A stretch of 64,000 bases of DNA from assembly GCF_029395435.1 (NCBI RefSeq), contig NZ_CP113915.1, forward strand, positions 248,001 through 312,000, in the 5' to 3' direction. The position numbers were made by a program, and so were the translations under genes. The notes below the pieces were generated by a model. The model searched no databases. It had not been told where the DNA came from and saw nothing but the letters and a program-made list of their open reading frames with translations. This stretch comes from Bifidobacterium sp. ESL0790. Its GTDB lineage: Bacteria > Actinomycetota > Actinomycetes > Actinomycetales > Bifidobacteriaceae. Each line of letters opens with the position of its first letter. Within the stretch, counting starts at the first letter, position 1. Shown piece after piece: positions 9,668 to 17,296 of the stretch.

Positions 9668-9814
9668 TCACGATAATCGGTTCAAAAGAGACGATAACCG
9701 ATTGAAGGATTACGGTAACCGGTTTAAAGATTACGATAATAAGTGCAAAGATTACGCCAACGCGCTCAAAGAGCACAATACATCCTTCAGAGACCACCTA
9801 ACCGTTTTCTCGTC
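9668..9814. repeat. Seven imperfect 21-bp tandem units
   Basis: Units of exactly 21 bases follow each other, with cores such as TTACGGTAACCGGTTTAAAGA, TTACGATAATAAGTGCAAAG and TTACGCCAACGCGCTCAAAG. They become less clear toward 9605. Read on the plus strand they give heptads (DNRLKDY, GNRFKDY, DNKCKDY), which would form a coiled coil. There is no ATG and only a TTG at 9702. The run ends two bases before the IS3 inverted repeat at 9816, so it may be the remnant of a gene broken by the insertion. The rest of the gap 9537-9667 is AT-rich and shows no gene. Confidence 0.7.
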
Positions 9815-9815
9815 T

Positions 9816-9862
9816 CATTTTCTATCGCTGAATCGCGGGGAGCGGATGGAATGTTGGAGGTG
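9816..9862. repeat. IS3-type right terminal inverted repeat
   Basis: The stretch begins CATTTTCTATCGCTG and ends GGAATGTTGGAG. The same two blocks occur in the opposite orientation at 13809-13855, with about three quarters of the 46 positions matching. It lies just past the stop codon of an orfB tail, as expected for the right end of an IS3 element. I see no flanking target duplication. Confidence 0.7.
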
Positions 9863-9886
9863 CTTTCGTGTTGTCCGTGTGTGTGA

Positions 9887-9970
9887 TTACGCCATGAGGC
9901 CGAGAGCGCGGCGGTGCTCGTCGGGGCTCCGGTAGCTCAGGTCTTGTTTGACCCGGGTGGTGTTGTGGTG
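9887..9970 (-). pseudogene. IS3 transposase (orfB) C-terminal remnant
   Basis: The last 27 or so codons read NTTRVKQDL, then SPDEHRRALGLMA and a TAA. This matches the typical end of IS3-family integrase-core transposases (NxxRxKxxL, SPxEyRxxLG). Nothing upstream in this frame resembles the rest of the catalytic domain, so it is a fragment. It stands 33 bases after the stop of the surface gene, followed by the right inverted repeat. Confidence 0.6.
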
Positions 9971-10002
9971 GTGAGTTGTGGTGCGGCTTTGCGGCGTGGT
10001 GG

Positions 10003-13000
10003 TTACTTGGTGTGGCGGGGGCCGTGGCTGGTGTGTTTGGCGGCGTGGTGGAGCTTGGCGTGCGACGGGGCCGTGGAGGCCTTCGAGAGGCTGGTTTGCA
10101 CGGTCGAGGTATTGTGGTTGTTGGATTGATGACTGGTGCTGTGGTGATTCGTCGTGTGGCGGCCAGCGTGGCGGTTGGACGCTGGTGGTCCACTGACGGT
10201 ATGGCCGTTGGTGGTGAGGCCGTGGGGCGTCGGCATCGTGTGGCCGTTGGTGACTAGGCGGAGGCCGTGGTTGCGGCGGTTGCGGAGGGTGGTGGTGGCT
10301 CCGATGAGCATTACCGCGAGCAAGATGAGCAGGAGCTTGGACCACACTTGGGCTTCGCCTCCGGTGAGGGGGATGGCGGTGATGGGGTCGGTGATCTTCT
10401 TGGTGACCGGCTCGCTGGTGTTGATGCCGTCGCTGAGCGTGTATTGGACTTTCTTGGCGCCGGTGACGGCGATTGGCTTGGTGGCGGTGAACCGGCCGCC
10501 GGGGCCGGCGGTGACGGTGAGCGTCGTGGTGGTGCCGCCGCCGTCGGGCCAGCTGATGGGGGTGTCGGTGTCGTCGAGCCAGCTGATGGTCAGCGTGTCT
10601 CCGGGCTCCGCGACTGCCTGCGACCGGTCGGAGCTCATGGCAATTCCGCCGGCCCCGTTAGAATTGGCGTAGGAGCTTGACAGTCCCGGCGCGACCATGT
10701 CCGCGTTTCCATCCTTGGCTGCGGACCAATAACCAAGTGGGCCGCCGGCGTCCTTCACCCGTGCGGTGACGGTCACCTTCGTTCCCGTGCCGATCTTATC
10801 GGCGGCCTTTATGCTCGCGAAGCTGGGTGTATCAGTAAGGTCCGCGGTCCAGTCGCTGCCGTCGATGGTGGCGGTAGTGTCCGTATGCTGTTCGGTGCTG
10901 GTCGTGTCGGTCCAGGTGAAGCGCACGGGGATGGTGTCGTCGCTGCGTAGGTCGGTGGCGGTGCCGGTGGCCCGTATGCTCTTGGACCCTCCGCCCATGT
11001 CGTGCGGCCAGGTGACCGTGGCGACCGTGGGCACGGGCATGGGGTTCCATTGGGGTGTGACGGTCAGGAACCCGTCTTGGGTGAGGGTGTCGCCGGGGAT
11101 GTGGGCGGTGTTGCCAGTGTCGATCCAGCTGAGACGACGGCTCGGGGAGCCGGTGAGTCCGGTTGATCTGGCCACGGTGCAGGTGCCGGCTCCGGTCCAG
11201 TCGAGGCAGGGATGGGGATAATCGCCGACAGTGCCGTCGGCGTGCGTGTACTGGATGCCTATTTTGGCGACGCCGAACCAGGTGGGCTGGGTCACCGCGG
11301 TAGTGAAGGCGTCAGAAGGGATGCCGTTGGATTGGAAGTGGGGCAGGGCGTAGGTGGTGGACCCGTCGGGGAATGTTGTCGGCTGTAATGTGCCTTCCGC
11401 ATAGATGGTCTTAATGGGGCTGGTGGGGAAGACCGAGGTGCGAATCGATTGGTTGAGTTTCCCCGTGTTCGCGCCCAAACGGATGCGTTGCAGGTTAGTG
11501 CGGTCGAACATATCGGTGGAATCGGTCACGTGGCTTGTATCCCAGCCGCTCAGATCAAGTGTGGCCAATGACCAGTTGTTTTGGAACATGCAGTTCGTGT
11601 CGGTGAGGCTTGTGGTGTGCCACGTGCTCAGATCGAGACTGAGCAGTTGGTGGTTCCCATAAAACATGCCATGCATGCTGATGACGCTGCGAACATCCCA
11701 ACTGGTGAGGTCAAACCTGAAGATACTGGAGCAACTTGAGAACATATAGCTCATGTCGGTGACGCGCTTGGTATCCCAATTGCTGAGGAGGGGCATGTGG
11801 GTCATGCCGAGTTTCTGGCAGTTGTCGAACATGTAGCCCATGTTGGTGACGTGGCTGGTGTCGAGGCTGTCGGCGGTGACCTTTTCCAGGTTTGTGCAGC
11901 TGCCGAACATGTAGCCCATGCTGGTGGGCGTGTCGCTGAGCGTCCAGTGGTCCATCTTGATGGTGGTGACAATCCTGTTGTTGTAGAACATGGCACCAAG
12001 GTCGGCGATATGGGGCAGGTTCCATCCGGTCAGATCGTATTCGGTGATGGTGGTGCTGGCGTTGGATTGTTGGAACAGGCCGTTAAGGCTGGTGGTGTTG
12101 CCGCCGTTGAGATGGGAGAGGTCCACGTTGGTGGCGGCCGGGGCCATCTTGATGGCTGCCGCCATTAGAGCCGCGGAGGCCTGGCTGATCGTCCAATTGG
12201 TCATCTTCAGCTTCTTCAACGAATTGCAATTTAGGAACATTTCCCTGGTGTCGGTCACTTTGGAGATGTCCCAGCCGTTCATATCCAGCTCATTCAGGGC
12301 GGTACCGTAAAACATATCCAACATGGTGGTCACGTTGCCGGTCTTCCAGCCGGTCAGATCGACACTGAGAAGGTTGCTGCAATTGTCGAACAAACCTTGC
12401 ATGTTGGTGATATGACTAGTATCAAGATTCGGAGCGGAAACAGACGAAAGCGCAGTCATGCCACCGAACCAGCAATACATGCTGGTGACTCCTGGCTGGA
12501 GGGTCAGGTTGCCGATAGACAAAGATGCGACTTTGGAGAAGTAGCCGTTTTCCAACCAAGGGAGGTACATGTAATAGTAGTTTTGGCTGAGGGAGCCGCC
12601 GGTCACCGTCATTTTGCAGTCACCGTCGATGGTCCAGTCGATGTGGTCGGTGGCGGGGCCGCCGTGCGTGCTGCCCTGCCAGGTCGTTGTCGTTGGCGTG
12701 CAGGAGCTTTGCGGGCCGACCTGCGGTTGTTCGGCCGGATCCGCTTGGTGGATTACATCCGGTGGTTTGGCGGTCTGCGTCTTTTTCCGGGACTGGATGG
12801 ACGAGGCCGTTTGGATTGAGTCCGAACGTGCGCCGCTGTGACTGGAACGTTTGGAACCGCGGGAGTTAGAGGGTGCGGAACTGCGGGAATCTGAAGGTGT
12901 GGAACTGCGATGTTTCGAATCGGGTTGGTGGTCGCGACGTGGGTTTGCGGACGGGCGCGACGGGTTGTCATGTTTCGACAACGACGAAAGCGACGGTAAG

Positions 13001-13175
13001 GAAATTGGTGAGAAGTGATTAGTTTGAGTTGGTGAGTTGTGATAAGAATTGGTCGTTAGGACTGCGGGGGGGGGTCGATCTCGGTGCTTTTTTGGTTGTC
13101 CACATTCGATAGGTTGCCGGTCAAGGGCGCGAGCATCGCCGCGCACGCGAGGACGGACACCACCACGTTCAACAT
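10003..13175 (-). CDS. BspA-like LPXTG surface protein, phase-variable, out of frame here
   Basis: A large predicted cell-wall protein of 1057 residues if the frame is restored. The ATG at 13175 follows GAAGGGG and encodes a hydrophobic leader (VVVSVLACAAMLAPL) lacking the usual basic residues. After about 38 codons the frame meets nine C (13066-13074) and stops at TAA. The long surface-protein frame is offset by one base; ten or seven C would join them. The body has a Ser/Pro/Thr-rich stretch, about eleven 25-residue BspA/DUF285 repeats (pattern TSHVTNMGYMFDNC, LDLSGW), Ig-like or adhesin-like domains, then IPLTGG, a membrane segment and RNRRNHG. An unusual His/Ser/Thr-rich tail of about 85 residues follows the anchor. 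It is probably an adhesin (family inference). Confidence 0.8.
13066..13074. repeat. G9/C9 homopolymer in surface-protein 5' end
   Basis: Nine consecutive G on the plus strand (C on the coding strand) lie between the signal-peptide frame and the body frame. Restoring the fusion needs C10 or C7. It is a candidate slipped-strand phase-variation site. Assembly miscount is the main alternative. Confidence 0.85.
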
Positions 13176-13440
13176 CGGATAACCCCTTCAAGACACCGTT
13201 ACCGGCCTTGCGACCACGTTTCCGGGTGCAACTCAAGAAAGGCCGCACTCGTGACGTATCGCATTGCCAAAGATGAAATAATATTATAACGTCCGAGTGA
13301 CCACAGTCTAATTAATCTTGCGTTTGGGCGATAATTCGTCCGATGAAACCGCCGAATCCGTCCGATTCGTATGACCTGAAATCTATGTTGTGAAGGTGCT
13401 CCGACGGCCACTCTCGGCGTGTCTTACGTTTTCCGATGTC

Positions 13441-13525
13441 GAAAATTCCGCAACACTGAAAATCCCGTGATCCCAAAAATTTCGTGATTCCGAAAATTTC
13501 ACGCCGTCGAAAAGTCCGCGACACC
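13441..13525. repeat. Five 17-bp tandem repeats upstream of surface gene
   Basis: Five units of exactly 17 bases: GAAAATTCCGCAACACT, GAAAATCCCGTGATCCC, AAAAATTTCGTGATTCC, GAAAATTTCACGCCGTC, GAAAAGTCCGCGACACC. They lie about 265 bases before the start codon. The period is not a multiple of three and no gene covers them. Of the rest of this gap, 13176-13440 and 13526-13609 show only short A/T-rich partial dyads, such as TTAAAAATTTTTAGAAG near 13612. Confidence 0.75.
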
Positions 13526-13609
13526 AAACATTGTTGCCGCAGCGTTCCCGCTCAGCCTTGCAGCGCCCACTGCTAGGCCGGCACGACCTCGATTTCACGG
13601 TATAACTTC

Positions 13610-13831
13610 TTAAAAATTTTTAGAAGTTTGCACGCATAGTTCTAAATTATTTTTAGAAGTGGGCGATGGCATCGTGGTCGACGATAGGTAGCGCAGGCGC
13701 CGGACCGCGCCCCGCAGCCCCACGCTCCATTCGAAATACGCGTCGACCGCGCGCCGTTTCTCATCCTCCCCATAGACCCCGCCAGCCAAGACCGAAACCT
13801 CCCTATCCGGTCTCCAACATTCCGTCCGCAC
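13610..13831 (-). pseudogene. IS3 orfA-like N-terminal fragment
   Basis: A 73-codon frame begins with GTG inside the inverted repeat. It contains YGEDEKRRAVDAYFEW and then GAVRRLRYLSSTTM, which resemble the helix-turn-helix start of IS3-type orfA proteins (KRRAVxxYF, AVxxLGYPSxxTL). After that the sequence loses similarity and becomes AT-rich. No companion orfB follows directly; the surface gene does instead. The assignment rests on pattern likeness only. Confidence 0.45.
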
Positions 13832-13855
13832 CCACTGCGGCCAGCGATAGAAAAT
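13809..13855. repeat. IS3-type left terminal inverted repeat
   Basis: On the minus strand this starts CATTTTCTATCGCTG and ends GGAATGTTGGAG, mirroring 9816-9862. The orfA-like fragment begins within it. Beyond the end, a plus-strand frame finishing MRKWVERNKKAR (stop at 13918-13920) could be a remnant of the invaded gene. Confidence 0.65.
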
Positions 13856-13966
13856 GCGGCGGAGCGCGCGACGTGGAGTCGATGAGGAAGTGGGTGGAAC
13901 GGAATAAGAAAGCCCGCTAGCGATTTGACGCCAGCAGGCTTCCAGAAAATTACCGGAAACCTAAGC

Positions 13967-15349
13967 TCAGAACTCGTAGGTCTTGTCGGCGGCGGCGAGA
14001 TAGGCCTCGGCCAGCGTGGGCTGCTCGGAATCCTTGTCTTTGCTGTCTTTCGAGCCAGCGTTAGTCCCAGCCTCAGCCGAGCCAAGCATGGGGCCGATGA
14101 CGATGACGCAGTATTTCGGATCACGCGAATGTGCCAGCTTCGTCAGCAGGTTGAGCACCACCTCGCGGTCCTCGGGCTTGAGTCCGCCGGCCGGATCGTC
14201 GGCGATGATGACCGTGGGCTCGCACGAGATCGCGCGGGCGATGGCCACCCGGCGCTGGTCCAGCTCGCTCAGCTTGTTCAGCGGCATGCCGGTCGTGGCC
14301 TGGTCGAACCCGACCTGCTTGAGCAGCTCGCGCGCCCGCACGGGCACCGGCTTGAGGAACGTGCGCCCCGAGGAGCTCATCGCGAAGGTCAGGTTGGTCA
14401 GGGCGTCGAGGTCGCCGCGCACGTTGTGCAGCTGGGTGAGCAGCGCGACGCGGTGGCCTCGGATCTCGGAGATCTCGAGCTCGTTGAGGCTCACGCTGCG
14501 CACGGTGATCTGGCCGACGTCCAGGCGCAGGAATCCGCTCGCCGCGCCCAGGAACGCACGCCGCTGCTCATCATCGGCGTTCTGCAACAGGTAGAGGTTG
14601 CCGGCGAAGAACGACCAATTCACGTTGTCGAGCGCGTTGCGGCCCGTCTTGCGGTTTTGCAACGTGACGTGGTCGAAACCGAACGTGGGGTTCGGCTTGA
14701 GCCGGATGTCCGCCTCGGCGGCCTCGGCCTTGTCGATTTTTGAGGAGATGACGGTGGCTGGTTCGGGGGCTTTGGACTTGTCCTCGTGCGAGCTGAGCCC
14801 GTCGTCGCCCTCGTCGCGGAGCTTCAGCGTCTCGCGCACATGTTCGGCGTTCTTGCCCGCCGCCTCGTCGCCCACACCTGGCTTCGCCTTCGTCTTGGAC
14901 TTGGTGGCGGAAGTGGTTTGGGCCTTGGCCTTTGACTTCGTGGTGGCATGGTTATCGGCTGCTTTGGATGTTTTGGCCTTCGGTTTGGCCGACTTTGTCG
15001 CGGACTTGGTCGCCTTGGAAGCCTGGGGCTTCGCGGCCTGGCCATCGTCCTCAGTGTCGGCATCCTCATCACCTTCGGCTTCGACTTCGTCGTCAGTCGC
15101 ATCGTTGTCGTCGTCAGCGTCGCTGTCATCCTCATCGCCGGCGTCATCGATGTCAAGGATCGAATCGTCCTCGTCGTCGAACACGACGCTGTATTTCACC
15201 TCGTCGGCGTCCGACATCGAGTCTGTGGCCTTGCTCTCGGCCGTCTCATCAGCAGTGTCTTTGGCGGTCTTTTCGATCTCGTCGGCTTTTTTGGTCATGG
15301 CCTTGTCCTCGGTTTCGTCTTCGGCTTTGCCGTCATCGCGCTTGCTCAT
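13967..15349 (-). CDS. Degenerate ABC-type ATPase with long acidic N-terminus
   Basis: 460 residues. The first 225 or so are Asp/Glu/Lys/Ala-rich and probably disordered. The rest aligns by eye with an ABC ATPase of the LolD/MacB type, but the key motifs are worn. The Walker A position reads LLQNADDEQRRAFL with no GxxGxGKS; the Q-loop Gln survives (LLTQLHNV). The signature is LSELDQRRVAIARAI instead of LSGGQ; Walker B reads VIIADDP with Asp where the catalytic Glu is usual; and no switch His is visible after VIVIGP. It therefore may not hydrolyse ATP. It overlaps the permease gene by four bases (ATGA), so the two are surely co-translated and probably form one complex. Confidence 0.72.
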   Translation of the reverse strand: MSKRDDGKAEDETEDKAMTKKADEIEKTAKDTADETAESKATDSMSDADEVKYSVVFDDEDDSILDIDDAGDEDDSDADDDNDATDDEVEAEGDEDADTEDDGQAAKPQASKATKSATKSAKPKAKTSKAADNHATTKSKAKAQTTSATKSKTKAKPGVGDEAAGKNAEHVRETLKLRDEGDDGLSSHEDKSKAPEPATVISSKIDKAEAAEADIRLKPNPTFGFDHVTLQNRKTGRNALDNVNWSFFAGNLYLLQNADDEQRRAFLGAASGFLRLDVGQITVRSVSLNELEISEIRGHRVALLTQLHNVRGDLDALTNLTFAMSSSGRTFLKPVPVRARELLKQVGFDQATTGMPLNKLSELDQRRVAIARAISCEPTVIIADDPAGGLKPEDREVVLNLLTKLAHSRDPKYCVIVIGPMLGSAEAGTNAGSKDSKDKDSEQPTLAEAYLAAADKTYEF

Positions 15350-16800
15350 GCTTCCGCCTCCTCGTCCGATTTGGCATCGTCGGTCGTATCGTCGTCGCTC
15401 TTGTCATCCGAGGAATCGGTATCAGCGTCGGAATCGTCCTTATCGTCCTTATCCGCGTCTTCGTCATCCACCGAAACCGCAGTCGTGGCCGCACCCTCAC
15501 GCGCGTCAAACACGGGCTCGGTGCGCGCGATGATAGCCCTCATGAAGGCCATAATCGCAAGCAGCACCACGAATCCGAGGCAATACCACATCGGCATCCA
15601 GCAGGCCGAAGTCACCTTCGTCGCATGCCCGGAGGTCAGCGCGGCCCCCAGCGGCTTCGAGGCGAAGGCCGCGGCCACGCCGCCCACAAGCAGACCGGGA
15701 AGTGTGGGAATCAGCGTCTCCAGCGCGAACTGCCAGCCGATGCGACCGCGCACCACGCCGATGACCATGTCCATGGCGATCTCGTCGCGCCGCCGGCACA
15801 TGCTCAGCGCCACCAGCGCCAGCCCCAGCACGGCGCCACCCACGTAGATGCCGGTGAGCACGGGCTTCATCGTCGCGTCAAGCGCATCAATCGGCTTGAG
15901 CGAGGCCTTATAGTGATTGAGGTCGGGCGTGCTCATCTCGTAGCCCTTCGGCAGCTCCATGGTCTTGGCGGCGGCCGCGAAAGCGGTGTATTCGTCGGGG
16001 CTGCCGAACTCGAAGCCGACGTCGAACCTGGGCGCGCCCCAGCCGGTGGCCGAGTCGTCGTTCAGATTGTTGTTATTGAAAGCGTAAGGACCCACGTAAA
16101 TGGCGTTGTCGCGGTTGTTCTTGGCGAGCTTCGCGTCGGCGCCCAAGCCCAGGGGAGCCGGGTCGGTGTAAGTGTAGATGCCGCGCACCTTGAGCTTGTA
16201 GACCTTGGTGGCGTCGTTGGGATTGGCGACGCTGAACGACGAGCCGAGCTTCAGGTGGTTCTTCCGCGCGAAGGCCTCGGAGACCAGGGCCGCCTTGCCG
16301 TCCTTCGACTTGTAGTTGAGCGACTTGCCTTGCGTCATCTTGAACTGGCCGGGGATGTTCACGGTTTCCGCGGCGCTGTTGTAAAGGCCATACATGGTGT
16401 ATTCACCGCCGGTCTTGTCGGCGCTTTTGTCGGCCTTGCCCGCGATCGCCTTCACCGTGCCGGTCTGGCGCATCGGCATCGCCACGCTCATCGAGTATTG
16501 CGGCTGCATACCGCCCTGCTGGAGCATCTGCAGGTAGTCGTTATAAGTGTCGAGCGGCACGTAATCCTTGGTGATCGAGGAATCGGCGTTGCTCTCGCGC
16601 ACGAACTCCTTGGCCGTCGGACGGATGACCGCTGTCGTCTTCTGCAGGCTGTAGGTCGTGGTGTGGGCCTTGTGGTCCTCGGTGCGCACGGCCGTCGCGA
16701 AGACGCTGCCGAACATGACCAGCATCGCGACCACCAAAATCGCCAGGCTCCGCCATTTGTGGCGCAACACCGTCCGCCATGCGTTTGTCAGTACGAACAT
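15346..16800 (-). CDS. FtsX/MacB-like ABC permease
   Basis: 484 residues. The ATG at 16800 is chosen because GAGGAGCGG precedes it and it gives a normal permease start (MFVLTNAWRTVLRHKWRS, then a hydrophobic segment); longer starts have no ribosome site. One N-terminal membrane segment, a large extracytoplasmic domain of about 300 residues and further C-terminal membrane segments match the FtsX-like architecture. The last 60 residues are almost all Asp/Ser/Lys/Glu, a likely cytoplasmic acidic tail. It is the first gene of a two-gene operon with the degenerate ATPase. The substrate is unknown; MacB/LolCDE relatives act on envelope components or export. Confidence 0.75.
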   Translation of the reverse strand: MFVLTNAWRTVLRHKWRSLAILVVAMLVMFGSVFATAVRTEDHKAHTTTYSLQKTTAVIRPTAKEFVRESNADSSITKDYVPLDTYNDYLQMLQQGGMQPQYSMSVAMPMRQTGTVKAIAGKADKSADKTGGEYTMYGLYNSAAETVNIPGQFKMTQGKSLNYKSKDGKAALVSEAFARKNHLKLGSSFSVANPNDATKVYKLKVRGIYTYTDPAPLGLGADAKLAKNNRDNAIYVGPYAFNNNNLNDDSATGWGAPRFDVGFEFGSPDEYTAFAAAAKTMELPKGYEMSTPDLNHYKASLKPIDALDATMKPVLTGIYVGGAVLGLALVALSMCRRRDEIAMDMVIGVVRGRIGWQFALETLIPTLPGLLVGGVAAAFASKPLGAALTSGHATKVTSACWMPMWYCLGFVVLLAIMAFMRAIIARTEPVFDAREGAATTAVSVDDEDADKDDKDDSDADTDSSDDKSDDDTTDDAKSDEEAEA

Positions 16801-17003
16801 CCGCTCCTCGTTTCCTTGCAACTTGCGCGTTACGCCCTGCGACGCGCACCCTTGGCGCCGTGGCACGGGACAATACCCGATGGTAGGCCGCAGTGTGGGC
16901 AACTCTCCCATTGTAAAATGGCGGGCTGGGCGCGTGCGGACGATAACCTGTATGCGGACTTAACATTCACCGGCGGGCCTCTTCCATCGCTGTCGTCGTT
17001 GCC

Positions 17004-17210
17004 AGCATAAATAGGCCCTTGGGTGTGAGTCAGTGGCTGTTTTGTGACACATAATTCTGATTCAACCATGCAATAGGCTCCTGAGCGCGTCTCAGTGGCT
17101 GCTTTATGGCGCATAATTTCGGTTTCGCCATAAATAAGCCGCTAGGTGCCCGTCAGTGGCTGTTTTGTGGCGCGAAATCTTGGTCTCGCCATTTTTGGGC
17201 CGCTGCCAGG
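17004..17210. repeat. Three tandem copies of a 62-bp palindromic intergenic repeat
   Basis: Units start at about 17004, 17068 and 17131. Each contains a form of ATAAATAAGCC, then about 20 bases, then CAGTGGCTGTTTTGTGGCG and a trailing TTTCGCC-like piece; GCCGCT can pair with AGTGGC. The same unit type occurs at 30508-30624 and 57254-57368. It fills most of the 16801-17296 gap between divergent genes; the remaining bases show no gene. Confidence 0.75.
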
Positions 17211-17296
17211 GAGTGCTGGCCCCGCGAAATGCAGATTTCGTTACAAGTTGGGGCGAGGCGGGCGGGCGCGGGCCCGGTTCCGCTACGATGTGAGTG

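Larger units (their letters stand above)
9816..13855 (-). mobile_element. Chimeric or interrupted IS3-family element carrying a surface-protein gene
   Basis: Reading the minus strand from 13855 there is a left inverted repeat, an orfA-like N-terminal fragment (13610-13831), the surface-protein gene (13175-10003), the last codons of orfB (to 9887), and the right inverted repeat (9816-9862). All parts point the same way. The middle of orfA and almost all of orfB are missing. The simplest reading is an old IS3 copy whose centre was replaced by, or received, the surface gene. Two separate IS copies with deletions is the alternative. Confidence 0.55.

Noticed and set aside
9702-9935. 77-codon frame starting TTG with coiled-coil heptads
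   Set aside because: Weak start, runs through the IS3 inverted repeat; treated as a remnant, not a gene.
14932-17010. 692-codon plus-strand frame across the ABC operon
   Set aside because: Antisense shadow of the permease and ATPase genes caused by GC-rich codon use.
17004-17210. CRISPR-like spaced repeats
   Set aside because: Repeats are imperfect, palindromic along most of the unit, only three copies, without distinct spacers or cas genes.
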